Assembly (NCBI RefSeq): GCF_024139115.2
Contig: NC_085141.1
Coordinates: 70,597,481-70,661,480 of the forward strand
Direction of reading: 5' to 3'
Source: Armigeres subalbatus
Lineage: Eukaryota > Arthropoda > Insecta > Diptera > Culicidae
DNA: 64,000 nucleotides
In this document: in pieces, positions 1 to 11,054 of the stretch
How the letters are laid out: every line of letters starts with the position of its first letter
How positions within the stretch are numbered: position 1 is the first letter of the stretch
Program-made: the position numbers and the translations under genes
Notes under the pieces: generated by a model
Databases searched by the model: none
Told to the model about the DNA's origin: nothing
What the model saw: only the letters and a program-made list of their open reading frames with translations

Positions 1-260
1 TTCGGACATAGCTTTTATTGTTCGCTTTTTTCACTGGCGGACGACCGGACAGACAAACTATCTGCGCGCGCGGTTCGTATGGTACTATTCTGTTTCTGTT
101 TACTGTTTATTACTGCATATGGATGATTGGATTGGGAGAGTGAGTGCCTATTGCGAATGTGATGTATGTTGTGTGATGTTTACATGAATGGACTATTGGA
201 ATGATTGTGTTTCATGGTGTGGAAGAGTGCGTACTTAGGGTGACTAGTTAATTGCTAACA
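1..260 (-). repeat. BEL/Pao 3' LTR (partial, cut by window edge)
   Basis: Read on the minus strand, TGTTAGCAATTAAC starts at 260, directly after a GC-rich purine tract (AAGGCGGCCGG, about 273-263). This is the layout expected for a polypurine tract followed by the 5' edge of a 3' LTR in BEL/Pao elements. Near the left edge the minus strand reads AATAAAAGC, a plausible polyadenylation signal. The LTR continues beyond position 1, so its end and the TSD cannot be seen. No matching 5' LTR was found right of the gag ORF. Confidence 0.6.
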
Positions 261-262
261 TA

Positions 263-493
263 CCGGCCGCCTTGAAATAACTAATCTATTTTACTGCTAA
301 TTATCTAACACAAAAACACAAAAAATGGTTCCTCAGGGAACCTAATTAGCTCCCATGTGCGTTGCTGATCTGCGTCTTCTTCTTCTTCTTCGGATGTCTT
401 GACTGATCCCTTGGATCGCTGACTGCTGAAATTGCTCCGCCGATCCGTCCGATCGGAGCATCACCACCTTCTACTTCCACAGGTTCACCTCGA
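263..493 (-). other. BEL/Pao internal remnant and polypurine tract
   Basis: This stretch lies between the broken gag-protease ORF and the 3' LTR. An intact BEL/Pao element would carry reverse transcriptase, RNase H and integrase here, about 3 kb. Only about 230 bp remain, with no recognisable pol sequence, so the element has a large internal deletion. A (CTT)n run sits near 376-393 on the plus strand. Confidence 0.5.
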
Positions 494-2641
494 TCACAGT
501 GCGGAACCATCCTGGAGCTCTTTCCGGAAACTGTTGAAAGTTGGACTCGAATGGATGAGCCGTTCTTCTTCCGAGATATGCTTTATCGGTTCACTACAAT
601 TCGAGCGATAGCTTTTCCAGCATCTTGTCGTTCGCTGTCGAAGATTAGCAGTTGCACACGGATACGAAGCTCTTCGCTGGACCAACACTGGTTGATTGGA
701 TACACGACCCGAAACCACCCATCCGAAAACGGTGTTTTGTATCGAAGGTATCCCACTTCCCCCTGCTTCACGGCCCTCGGCGAGTAGATTGAAGTAGTGC
801 TCCGCACCGATGATAAGATCGATGGGCCCTGGCTCATGGAACTGTGGATCTGCGAAGGGGATGTCGGATGGCAGCTTCCACTGGCCGATGTTTACTCTGT
901 GTGCTGGCAATGTTGACGTCAACTGTGGCAGAACGTAGAAGCTCATCTCATTGCGGTACGATGGTATCTCCGGCAAACGAGAGGATATGGTCGCTTTCAC
1001 TAGTCTTCTAGCTACGACGGCCGAACCACCGATTCCCTGGATTGACAGGTTCTCAGGGTTCTCACGAAGATTCAATTTGCTGGAGAAGTTTTCCGTAATG
1101 AAGCAAAACTGTGAGCCAGAATCCAGCAATGCTCGAGCTGGTTGAAAATTACCAAAACTGTCTTCTACGCACACGACGGCGGTAGGTAGGAGAATTTCTT
1201 GCACGCTTGAGGCGTTGATGGGAAGGGCAATTGTGTTCTGACTTGTGCATGGGAGGTTTGTGGTGGACAGTGGTGGAGTGTTGTGTGGGTGTGATACGGG
1301 TTGAGAGTTGGTGGATTGCTGTGTAGTCTGAGCTTGTGTTGGTTGGTTCTGGAATGATAGTTGCGTGTTCGGTTGTTGCTGGTTGTTGGATGGAGATTGA
1401 CTTCGCGAATGTGGGACGGGGGATTTTTTTTGCACTAAACTTGATTGGGATTCCGGGTGCAGTAGAGAGTGATGTTTGTGGTTGCAGTGGTGACACACTC
1501 CTTTACTGCAATCTCTCACTTGGTGTCCCGAGGATAAGCAGTTAAAACACAGCCTGCTTCTTCTAACTGCATTACTGTGCTCAACTACCGACAGCTTCAG
1601 GAACTTCACGCAACGGAAAGCAGAGTGGAATCCTTCGTCACAAAACGGGCACTGGTTCGGAAACTGGATAACTGCAGAGTTACTTACTGAGGACCTCGAA
1701 CATCTGTCAGGTATCGGTGAAAGTTTTGGTTTGACTGGGGCTACGGATTGCAATACCGAACAATGGTCTCTCAGGAAGCGGATGAGATCGGCGAATTTAG
1801 GCGAGTTGTGGTGCGTTTCCCAAATCCGCAGCGTTGCTGTGTCCAGCCGGGAGCACATCATGTGCACCAGAATAGTGCTCCAGTCGTCCGTTTTTTCTCC
1901 CACCTTGCTCAACATCAGTAGGTGCTTATCGAAATCGCTAACCAGACGACTTAACGATTCGTAGCTTTCCTTCCTGACAGGCTCTACGGCGAAAAGGGCA
2001 TCCAAATGCGCCTTAACGATCAGCTTCCGGTTCTCGTATCGTTTCTCCAGCAGCTCCCAAGCAATCCCGTAATTGGCATCGGACATTTCCACGGAATTGA
2101 TCTCCTCAAGAGCTTCCCCGCTCAGCGACGACCGGAGGTAAGTAAATTTGTCCATGTCCGTTAGCTGCACGTTGCCATGGATCAAGCTTCGGAATGTGTC
2201 CCGGAACGTTACCCATTCCATTAGCGAGCCACTGAATATCGGTAAGCGGATTTCGGGAAGCTTGACTCGAGAAAGACCGGTGTTTGCTACTAGAACAGGA
2301 CCAGAACTCGGAAGGTTCACTGTTTGTGCTCGAAGACTCATCAATGCCGCCTTGAGTTCGCAGTACTTCTCCTCGGCCTCAAACATTATCTCCGCATTCT
2401 CGGCATCCTTCTTCTCGAGCGCTTCAGCATCTTCGTCGGCAGCAACATTATCGGTAACCAACTCGATTTTCCGATGAACAGTGTGGTATTCTTCGAACGC
2501 CTTCTCCAGTCGCTCCAAACGGACATCAACTTGAACACCATGCACCTTTGGGTCGAACTTCTCCAAAAACAACCGCACTGCATCAAACGTTTTCAAACTG
2601 TTCCGTTCTCGCTTCACTAGCTCACGTAATTCACTCGCCAT
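494..2641 (-). CDS. BEL/Pao gag-protease polyprotein, pol lost
   Basis: The 715-residue ORF starts at 2641 and reads leftward. An N-terminal charged, coiled-coil-like region (about 1-105) is followed by a DUF1759-type gag domain (about 128-300). Zinc knuckles follow: CPFCDEGFHSAFRC (about 331) and CFNCLSSGHQVRDC (365-378), then CHHC. After a Gln/Ser/Pro-rich linker comes a DUF1758-type retropepsin with the active-site motif LDSGSQ at 506-511 and the downstream VFGWVVSG motif (about 638-645). In BEL/Pao elements these parts form the particle shell, bind RNA and process the polyprotein. After residue ~650 similarity continues in shifted frames (a SEEERL motif) and stops at 494, so reverse transcriptase, RNase H and integrase are absent. 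The element could only move using proteins from another copy. The identification rests on domain order and motifs. Confidence 0.8.
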   Translation of the reverse strand: MASELRELVKRERNSLKTFDAVRLFLEKFDPKVHGVQVDVRLERLEKAFEEYHTVHRKIELVTDNVAADEDAEALEKKDAENAEIMFEAEEKYCELKAALMSLRAQTVNLPSSGPVLVANTGLSRVKLPEIRLPIFSGSLMEWVTFRDTFRSLIHGNVQLTDMDKFTYLRSSLSGEALEEINSVEMSDANYGIAWELLEKRYENRKLIVKAHLDALFAVEPVRKESYESLSRLVSDFDKHLLMLSKVGEKTDDWSTILVHMMCSRLDTATLRIWETHHNSPKFADLIRFLRDHCSVLQSVAPVKPKLSPIPDRCSRSSVSNSAVIQFPNQCPFCDEGFHSAFRCVKFLKLSVVEHSNAVRRSRLCFNCLSSGHQVRDCSKGVCHHCNHKHHSLLHPESQSSLVQKKSPVPHSRSQSPSNNQQQPNTQLSFQNQPTQAQTTQQSTNSQPVSHPHNTPPLSTTNLPCTSQNTIALPINASSVQEILLPTAVVCVEDSFGNFQPARALLDSGSQFCFITENFSSKLNLRENPENLSIQGIGGSAVVARRLVKATISSRLPEIPSYRNEMSFYVLPQLTSTLPAHRVNIGQWKLPSDIPFADPQFHEPGPIDLIIGAEHYFNLLAEGREAGGSGIPSIQNTVFGWVVSGRVSNQPVLVQRRASYPCATANLRQRTTRCWKSYRSNCSEPIKHISEEERLIHSSPTFNSFRKELQDGSAL

Positions 2642-2920
2642 CTTGCCTAACTATGAGAGTTTTTCACTGTTTTACCGAAAAGTCAAAACTGTTCAATTGT
2701 GCACTTTGCTCACTTTTCCCCTATTTCACTTCCACTGCGCACCCGAAACCGATCAACTCAACGTCCCACACGCGTCGCGGTTGACAAAGACAGGGAGAAA
2801 GCAACAACCATTGACTGTGGCGAAGGGATCCAACCAAGCAAACCACCGAACGGGATGATTCCAGCGGACCAGAGACCAACAGATACAAATGAAAAACACA
2901 GAGGCTCAGAGCAAATAAAT
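2642..2920 (-). other. BEL/Pao 5' untranslated leader or degenerate LTR
   Basis: This sequence lies upstream of the BEL gag start and directly abuts the truncated end of an R1-like gag ORF. It does not visibly resemble the 3' LTR at 1-260, so either the 5' LTR was lost or only its unmatched end remains. The junction with the R1-like element near 2935-2945 may be the BEL insertion point. No TSD could be confirmed. Confidence 0.35.
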
Positions 2921-4429
2921 CTACACCTCCCGTATCTCTAATCCGCAGCGTCGGCAGAGCTTGCTTCTGTCAGGGCCTTTGCAGTCCCATTGCTTGTGCC
3001 CCGGTTCCAGGCACTTGAAGCAAACTTCGGGTTGCTCGTATATGCCCACAGGGCACACCGACCATCCCACCTTGACGATCCCTAACTTGACTACCTTGGA
3101 GGCGTCCGCTGCAGATAGCCGAACCAATGCTACCTGCGTCCCTGCCAGACCTTTCCGTAGCCGAACGGCTGCGGTGGGCGTCTCCACTTCACACTGTCGC
3201 CGCAGTGCCGTGACGAGCTCTTCGACTTCGGTGATCTCGTCCAGGTCTTTAATCCTTAGATTCACCTCCGTCGTGAGTGCCCTCACATTGACCGTCTCGC
3301 CTAGGACTTCCTCCGCCAACTTCTTGTAGGCATCGCCCTTTTGCGAGACGCCTCGCTTCAGCTCGAGGATCATCTCGCCCATCCGGGTACGTCTTATTCG
3401 ACGTACGTCGGCGCCGAGTTCACAGCATGACGTCACTCCCATCGCCTTCAAGACGTCCGAGTACTTAGCCTCGTCCGTTTTGATGACTAGGGCATCGCCC
3501 CTGGAGCGATTGGCGCCTACCCTAGACTTCTTGCTACCCTCATTCGCCTGGGCCTTCTTTTCGGCCCTCGACGTCTTCGGTTTCCTCTTGTTCTTGACCA
3601 GGGTCCAGGAGGCGTCGTCCCTCTCTATTTCCCTGGTCTGGGGCGGCTGAGAGCTCTCAGCCTGCCGTAACCCCTTACCACCGTCTTTCCTCGGTGGACG
3701 GACCTTTCCAGGTCCTTTCTCCCCCGGTTTTGGAGGTACCTGGCCGGGGTTCAGCGTCCCAGCCCCACTACCCTTGTTCGGGGTGGTAACCTTCCTCGTT
3801 TTGGAGCGGCCCTCAGGGAGCTCATCCCCTGGAGACTGTCTCCCCCGTTTTTGTGTCTGTACCGTTGGAGCAGTCACCCCCGACGTACCCGCGAATACTT
3901 GAGCCTCAGTCTGGGTAGACCTCGACTCCACGGATTTCACGGGTTTATACTTGGCCGTCCCGACCGCCCTCTTCACCTTGGCGTTCAGCATCGACTTTCG
4001 AAGTTTCTGCAAGCTCCTCTTGAGGTCCTTACTGATATTATGCGTCGATGACGCAAAATCGATGATGGCGTCCAGCTGTTCCGTCGCCACCTCGAAGACC
4101 GAAAGCCCATCGCGTTTGCGGTTCATCGCCTTCACAAGCCATGGGCCATCTATAACCTCTACCAGCGTAGCCTGGGAGAAGGTTAAGTGACCCACGCTGG
4201 CGCTGCGCACCGAGCTGCCGACCATTTTCTCTGGCCTCATAGGCGGAGATCTAAAGGGGTTGTCGCCTACACTACTACCACTAATTGAAGAATTTATTTC
4301 TACCACTAATTGAAAAATGGGTTTTCCATTTTGGTTCCACGAGTTCCTCGGGAAAAGGGGTCCACCACGCAAGAGCCCAGCATGACGCGGTAAGGGACAA
4401 TTACTGTGGAGGGTGCCCAGGTACCCCAC
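2921..4429 (-). pseudogene. R1-like non-LTR retrotransposon gag-like ORF1, 3' truncated
   Basis: The 502-residue minus-strand ORF has a basic, Pro/Lys/Arg-rich middle section (about 160-310). A conserved gag core (about 315-460) precedes a CCHC zinc knuckle, CFKCLEPGHKQWDC, near residue 470. A second knuckle begins (CRRCG) but breaks off near the end. This order is typical of ORF1 proteins of R1-type non-LTR retrotransposons, which package the RNA template. A normal copy continues through the remaining knuckle into ORF2 (endonuclease plus reverse transcriptase). Here that part is replaced by the BEL element, so the rest may lie left of the window or be lost. The upstream leader is shared with other retroelements in this window. 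Clade assignment is tentative. Confidence 0.65.
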
Positions 4430-4664
4430 AGGCTCCGTTAAAGGCCTAGCTCAATATTTCACCCCCCTGGCCATGCATCCCCTCGGCACGGGTCGCTTAA
4501 CGGCTTGGGATTAGGGGTTAGGGACGATGGTCCCTTTGGTCGCACCCACTCACTCTAGCTGATGTCAGAAGGACAACAGTGCCCAGGCTGCACTACCAGC
4601 TAAGTACAAAACCCTTACCTGGCGGTCGATTGTCATCGGAAGACCCGTGGAAGCGTGAGACTTC
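4425..4664 (-). promoter_or_regulatory. 5' leader of R1-like element (shared blocks delta and gamma)
   Basis: On the minus strand this leader precedes the gag-like ORF. Plus-strand positions 4546-4664 match 16802-16922 of the RTE-like element in opposite orientation (for example CTTCCACGGGTCTTCCGATG). Positions 4425-4530 match 54880-54985 of the non-autonomous minus-strand element (for example CGGCACGGGTCGC). Non-LTR leaders usually contain an internal promoter, so this is probably regulatory sequence; promoter activity is inferred. Confidence 0.55.
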
Positions 4665-4671
4665 GCAGCCC

Positions 4672-5060
4672 GCGTGTGTGTGTGTGTTTGTGTGCGCACA
4701 AAACGACGCAAAAATTTCACTGCACTTATCCTCAACCGATTAGCTCGCAACAAATTGCATTCGATGCAGTATCCTTTCCCATTGTTTTCTATTGAAAATT
4801 GGCAAGGTCGAACTATGGGATCAGAAGTTATGGCCAAAATACAAATTTATACGTAAAAAGCGCGTAAAAAATGTCACTCATTTTTCAGGCACTTATCCTC
4901 AACCGATTTGCTCTCCACAAATTGCAATCGACGCAAAATCCTGTTCCATTTTTTCCTATTGAAAATTGGCCAGGTCCGACCTGGGGATCGGAAGTTATGG
5001 CCAAAATACAAAGTGACACGTAAAAATCGCGTAAAGGTGGATTAATCTGGGTTTTTATTG
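4672..5060 (+). repeat. MITE-like fragment with duplicated 3' part
   Basis: A GT-rich run (4672-4698) is followed by two similar ~150-bp units (about 4723-4857 and 4890-5033). Each runs from ACTTATCCTCAACCGATT to GTTATGGCCAAAATACAAA. The segment ends in GGTGGATTAATCTGGGTTTT, the same terminus seen at 48377-48396. It is therefore the 3' half of the repeat family whose long copy is at 47896-48396. Confidence 0.55.
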
Positions 5061-5635
5061 AAGACTCACCGCTGCGGCAACAGCTGTGCCATATGCCTCA
5101 AAACGAACTAACTGTTCAGACTTTTGCCTTCGTCAACTGAGCTGTGCTGGTCGCATTCGGCTATACCAACAATCACTCGGCTATTGGTTCTCCGCAAACT
5201 CTCTGCTCTATGCTATCCACTACTAATGACTATTAGTGTAAATATTGTTATTTACACCTGGCTGTACCAACTTCATAAGACTTATCCAATCCCATCTGAA
5301 AACAATGGGATTCGCAACTATAGGAACACAAATTTAAAAAATACCGCAACTATAGGAACACTGTACCAATAATGAGAGGTATCATTTTAGGTAACAATGT
5401 TGGATTCTACTACGATTGGATCACTTTTCGTTTGAAATAGAACCAATGAGCTTTCGAATGCACACTTAAGGTAAGCGATATAAAGTACAGATTTGGAATA
5501 AACGAAAAAATAGTGGCTGAACTTGCTTAGTTCCTCCACTATTGGGTCTTTTGCCCTAGAATGAAATGAACATGCTTGAAGTGATGTGAGAATAAAAGCT
5601 TTTTGCCGATTCTCTCGGGAATCAACCATCACTAC
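5061..5635. other. Unassigned AT-rich sequence
   Basis: No recognisable gene or element. A ~104-residue reading frame around 5387-5701 is only an extension of the retrotransposon scrap at its right end. Confidence 0.3.
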
Positions 5636-5775
5636 ATCGTAGATTCTCCTGTCGCAACCTGCAAAACTTAGTGACTTACAGTTCAATGTTCCAAGGTTCA
5701 AATCGTGCTCCTTTATTCGTCGCCTAGGTCGTTGCCGATTGTATCGAGACGCATTATCTCTTATGTTGTTCTTCC
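5636..5775 (-). pseudogene. Non-LTR endonuclease leader scrap (same family as 56920-60224)
   Basis: On the minus strand this ~140-bp piece closely matches 57213-57345, the sequence just before and at the start of the endonuclease domain (CGATACAATCGGCAACGACC; translated LGTLNCKSLSFAGCDR against LGTWNCKSLGFADCDR). Similarity ends abruptly at both sides, so it is an internal scrap with neither element end. Tryptophan in the usual GTWN motif is replaced by leucine. Confidence 0.6.
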
Positions 5776-8700
5776 AAAAGAATTCTTGGTTGAATTTTCG
5801 AAAGAATTCCTGGAAGTACTCGTCTTATGGTAGGGCATAACAGCCATGTTGATTGTTTTTCCTAGCATGTTAGAAAAAAATCTTAGGTACGGATCCTACA
5901 GAATTCTCGTAACTAATTTTTTGTATAGTTTTATGCGTTGGGCCGTTTTGCCCCATGGGTGCATTTTATATCATTCTTCCCCACTATTAGCCTATACGTC
6001 GCTTCTCGCGAAATGATCGTCCTCTACATAATCGTTTAATTGCCACTTTCCAGAATTACATTCTACCCTTTTTAATACAACCACGAAACGCGGCATTTTA
6101 AGAACGTTTGCACGTGACAAGAAGCGGTCATATTAATCACAGATGACCAAGCTTCATTTTTCAGCACATCGAGCCTCAGTCCAGCAACAACGAACCCCAC
6201 TGGATCTCCTGTATATGACAACCCATCTCAAAAGTTTTAATCGCCACTTTGACCTTTTACCTGCCAAATGGCGCTCGGCAAACTCGGCCGCTAACGATCC
6301 AGCAAAGTACGAACCTCTAAGTAACATTACCATAACTTGGTTAGCTAAGTTAAATAGCAAACTTTCCGAACCCTTTCCGGCGTTCAGTATGCGATACGAT
6401 GACAGCGAAATGGATTGCAAAATAGCCAAAGCAGAAATTTTCACTTGAAGTTTTTCCACGCGTAAAACTTTCCTTTGAGTTAATCTTTTTTTCCTGAATC
6501 AAATGGTATGCGGTATGCTTGATTTTTCAAAATTCAAAATGATATTCGAGGAAAACACTCCCTCTTCAAAAATGAAAATTTTTCATGAATATGAATAGTA
6601 AGCACTAAAAACTGGAGGTAGAAAAAGGATGAAAAAAAACAATGTCGATAAATATATCAAAACGCAACGTAAATCAGTAAAAGAACGATTCTTAATAGCG
6701 AAAATGCAATAAGAAGCAAAAAGTCCCCAATAATTATTTTTTTAAAGATCAACTTTAAAAATATGAGTTTTAAATCAGGATTACCAGATAACCAGGGTAT
6801 AACGAACGACTGATTATATTTTGAAGCTTATTATTTTCTGAATTAAAACAATTGTAAAATTATTATTTCTTGAGATTTGTTCGTTGAAATGTCTCAAATG
6901 GTCCCTATTCCAAAGCTGTTTTATGGAAATTTTTCATTCTTCGATAAAGTTTTTTGCCAGTATTTTGCCTTTATTGTTAGTTTCCAAAGGTATTTTATTT
7001 ACTAAATCTCCTAGTCACGGTTTGTGATGTAATCATTTTATAAAAAAAAATTTACACAATATGTATTTCAAAGAAGCGATCGTTTAACAATAAATCGAGC
7101 TGAGCACCCCTTAAAATATTTCTTTTATTATTATATTATTATAAAACTAGATCTGACATTCAACATTCCATATTTTGGTTTTCATAGGGTTTCGCCCTTA
7201 GAATGTCATGTCGCATACCTTTTCCTAATCCAGCCATCCTTGATCAAAGAAGAAAGTCTCTGTAAATAGTGTATAAATGTGACTCTAGATGTGTAAAAAG
7301 CTAAAAAAAAAACGAAAAACTTTTCTCACAACAGAAAGGAGCGGGTCTTGAAAGAGGAAATGAAGCATGGCCACGATTGAATGTGAACACTAAAAAAAAA
7401 GGAAACACAAAGCACACACCCATCCAATCGAGCTAGAAAACTTGAAATAACTCACTGCAAACAGAAAAAAAAAAGAATTACAGAGAACAGGATTTATATA
7501 GTAACATTAATTTAACTCGCCTCGTTCCGTCTCCCGTGTGGCCCGGAGTCAGTGGCACTGGGATCGCTCCGGAACAGATGAATAGATAAGCAAAGTGTAT
7601 CCGATGCAGGATGAAAAAAGTGAAACCTACTGAAAGATAAACGTTCCTCCGCCCCGAACTGCCGACTCGTTTACACGAGGGCGCTCATCCGTATACAACC
7701 ATACATAAATATAGAACAGATCGAAAGGAAGTGAAGCAGCAGGCAAAAATCACATAAAACACGAACGTAAGAATGTCTGATGTTGATACTACGTGCTTAT
7801 TTCTAGATCCTAAGGCTAAAACAGGAATTACTGGGGATGATAAGTCTAAGTAATATGACAAATGATCAGAAGAAGAAAGCGGTAATGGCTTTTCACGTGA
7901 TTTGTGGGAGTACTGGAACTCATATGCTGATCTTCTCGAACTTTAATTCAAGACCGATGTCCTTATTTGAAGGTAGAAGTGAATCAATAAAAAAAATCTT
8001 AATAAAAGATGGAAGAGCATTTGTTTTATTTTTATCACAATTTCTCTGGAGTGAACAGTTTCAAGGCAAGTATTGTTTCGACTGTAGAATTCCTAGTGAC
8101 GATGATCATATCAAAAGCAACTCTGGATGAGATATAAGGTAAGGTATTTCTGCATATGCTTAATATAACATTACTATATTCAGTCCCACAATTTGAGTTT
8201 AACATGCGATATCTTGCTGCAATAATAATGCATTAAGGTAGGGTAAATCACTACTTGGGCCTATGGAGCCGATTCCCGGTTCACTGCACAGAAAACTAAG
8301 GATTTATACTGTTTGGAAGCCGTAGGTTTATGATTGATAATTTTAAAACAGTCTCCCATTTATATCGCACAATACTCAATATTTTCCAAGTGAAATAAAT
8401 CACTGCTTATTGGTCCAATTATAAAAAATAAAAATGTAGATTCCGAACATTCGCTCTCCGTTGCTACACCATTGAGCCGGAGTGAATCTTTCCACTTTTA
8501 CAAAACGGTATTTTCATATAAACACCTACCTGAAAATCGTTACAGGTCTCGATACAATCATTGCTTGAAGCTGTTAATCACCACACAATAATTCTAAGCT
8601 CACGCACTTTAATCTTTTCTATTTGTTCGTTTCACTAGAACTAATATAAACATATTAGAATACATTTAAAAATGTATCCTAAAACCGAACAAAAAATCAC

Positions 8701-9531
8701 CTCGGCATAAGAACTTCTAGCCGCACCGTGCTGCCAAAAGGCCAGGAGTCTTTTTTAGTATGAAAAAAATCCTTCATCGTTCATAGGAAAACTATCTAAT
8801 ACGTTGACGCTATCATGTTATTTATAATTCTCTCGATTTCAAAAAGTGAAAAAAATATAGTTTTTAGGCGTTTGGAAGTAATTTGGATGAGTGAATATAT
8901 CTTTTCAACCAAATAAAAATTATTATAAATAATACCATCTGGCATCATGTCGGCGTTGAACGTGCATATTTTTGTTTACGTCGCATTTTCTACCGTCCCG
9001 AGAGAGAATGAGAGTAAGATGTTGAGAGATTGAGCGAAATTTTGCTTAGGCCGGGAACTGGTTTGGAAGTGGGCCGGATATAAAATCGCTATGACTGAAA
9101 TGAGTGCTGCACATCGTTAATTTAAATCAAATGAAAGCTCTTTCAAACGAAGTTTACCAAGAAAAGTTATTTTTAAGCAGAAGTGAACCCCTTTGCAGTA
9201 TTGCTCGGCCCACGAAATTCAGGAAAAGTTGCTTCCTGTCATAAATATCAATTAAATAATGCAGTCGTATGCATGTTAGGCCGGGAATGGGGTAAGAAAC
9301 CCTACCTCCACATATTCCGCTAAAAAAATGACCACTGCCTAGCACTCATTTGCGAATCTGTGGAAAAGGGTCACCCTTGAGTTTTCTATGCATGGCCCCT
9401 CTGCTAAAAATTGGGGAACAGTCGTACATACAACGGTGTCCGTAATATTAGCAGCAAAACAATAATGTTTGTTTTGTATACATCTGAGAAACAACTGAAA
9501 GAATAGTTACTAACTTAATTGTAGGTGATAA
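5776..9531. other. Unassigned AT-rich region
   Basis: No transposon domain or confident gene was recognised in this ~3.7 kb. The more GC-balanced stretches at 6140-6460 and 7500-7800 have short ORFs on both strands without recognisable motifs. A 97-codon ORF at 7837-8130 has no family features. Positions 7500-7800 could be untranslated sequence of a host gene, but no splice or promoter evidence supports this. Confidence 0.3.
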
Positions 9532-10136
9532 CCCGACTAGAAGAGCATAACAGAAACTGAACACAATAATAACATATTGTGATATTTATAACTTATTTTG
9601 ATACAATTTTGTTCTTAGTAGCCATTATCTTTCAAATGTTGTAACAGAATTTTATCATAATATGATTTAAAAATGCTCAACACCGAATTGCCCAACAGTA
9701 GGCAATTAAAATAGATGAAGCAAAGTCTCCCAGCCATATAGAAATCATAACGCTGATATAATTTGAAAAGATTCCCTTATTTGTAATCTTGTTAGTTTCA
9801 ATTTCTCGGAAAATATTCTTGTTCAGACAAAAACAAAAATTGCTGATTGTTGATCACAATCTGGAGACCTATCACGAACTGTAAAAATTTGCAACTGCAC
9901 AGAAACAATATATTTTATATCTAATTCTGCTATAAATTTTTAACAAAATATGTTATTTTTATGATAAAATTGTAACAAAATTTGATAGTTTTTTGTTTCC
10001 AGTAGTGTAATTTTTGATACAAATTTAGATATTTTAACAACATCCTGCACCACGTTTCTAACAAATTTTGTTATAAAAATTTAGTATAACATGATAACAT
10101 AGGTTGATATAATTTTGATATGACCTTCTAGTCGGG
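9532..10136. mobile_element. 605-bp MITE, termini CCCGACTAGAAG
   Basis: The left end reads CCCGACTAGAAGAGCATA and the right end, reverse-complemented, reads CCCGACTAGAAGGTCATA, giving ~18-bp near-perfect terminal inverted repeats. The interior is AT-rich, with repeated TTGTTATAAA-like words and no coding capacity. It is a non-autonomous DNA element. The superfamily is not assigned because no clear TSD was seen. Confidence 0.6.
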
Positions 10137-10924
10137 AAAGGATACCTATAAAAATAAGTGAATATTATGAGTTGTGGAATATGACATTTAAAAGGCCTAT
10201 AGCTTAGAACATTTTGTTTGTAGACATATTTCCTTATACATCCGAGGACATGTACTTGAGTACAGTTTGGACGGCCTAGAACATCCGGAAAAATATTTCA
10301 AAGCTTTTTCAGATATATCAGAACGCCAGATAACAATGGAATCCTTAACACTGAAGTGATAAATCGCAAACAAACCCGCATCTAGCCACTTTTATCTCGA
10401 TGAGAGAAAGTTGATGAAGAGAATCCTCTATTTTTAGTTACGGCCTTATTACCACTAGTGCTTGAAATATTATAAATACAACATTTGGTCAAAACCTAAC
10501 CTAAGTTATTTTATTTTGAAATCTGATTCTCTAAAAAATGATTGCATTTTCTTGTTGATAAAATAACGGAATAATTTTGTTGACGAAATCGTAGCGTGAT
10601 AAAATCGGAGCGTGACAAAATCGGAACGTGATAAAATCGGAACATATCTGTATGCTAATTTCAACATATTTGTAGTTTACTGCTCAATCCGTCATCGCAA
10701 ATTTAGTTCGGACGGAGTAAAGTCAGACCGTCTGTGGGCAAATTGTACGACTGTTGGACAGTTGTAAGACTGTTGTTTTCAAAGTTGTAATGTTCGTCGG
10801 ATGAAATCAAAACCGTTTGGTTTTGCTCAGACTTCGGGTGGACGGAGTCAAATGTTGTACAACTAAGTTGCATTGTGTGTAGTGTTGTGATACAACACTG
10901 TAGCTTTATTGTCTTCTCTTCTGG
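10137..10924. other. Unassigned sequence with short CGTGAYAAAATCGGA repeat
   Basis: At 10578-10642 there are about four units of an ~18-bp repeat (GTGATAAAATCGGAAC type). It matches the subterminal repeats of the MITE at 28253-28680, so it is probably a decayed end of that family. The rest has no recognised feature. Confidence 0.35.
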
Positions 10925-11054
10925 CTTCCAAAAATTTCACCGTAAAGCGCCGGGATTTTGATATTAGAATTATTTATTGTCGAACCTTGAATACCGAATT
11001 GATCTTATGACACACACATACCATTGTGGCCACCGGGTGGTCTCCTAGAAGATT
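10925..11054 (+). repeat. Satellite-like ~160-bp unit, left part (interrupted)
   Basis: The sequence contains TTATTGTCGAACC and CATTGTGGCCACCGG. Both words recur, in reverse orientation and in two tandem units, at 13640-13960. The unit is cut by a retrotransposon insertion and resumes at 12268. Confidence 0.6.

Noticed and set aside
6143..6459. Overlapping ~101-codon ORFs on both strands
   Set aside because: Both strands are open over the same span, neither has motifs, and one appears to be the shadow of the other. Coding cannot be supported.
7837..8130. 97-codon ORF as a host gene
   Set aside because: No start context, family motif or splice evidence, and it sits in an AT-rich region. Kept only as unassigned sequence.
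10578..10642. CRISPR-like array of short repeats
   Set aside because: Units are contiguous without unique spacers and match MITE subterminal repeats. The genome is clearly eukaryotic.
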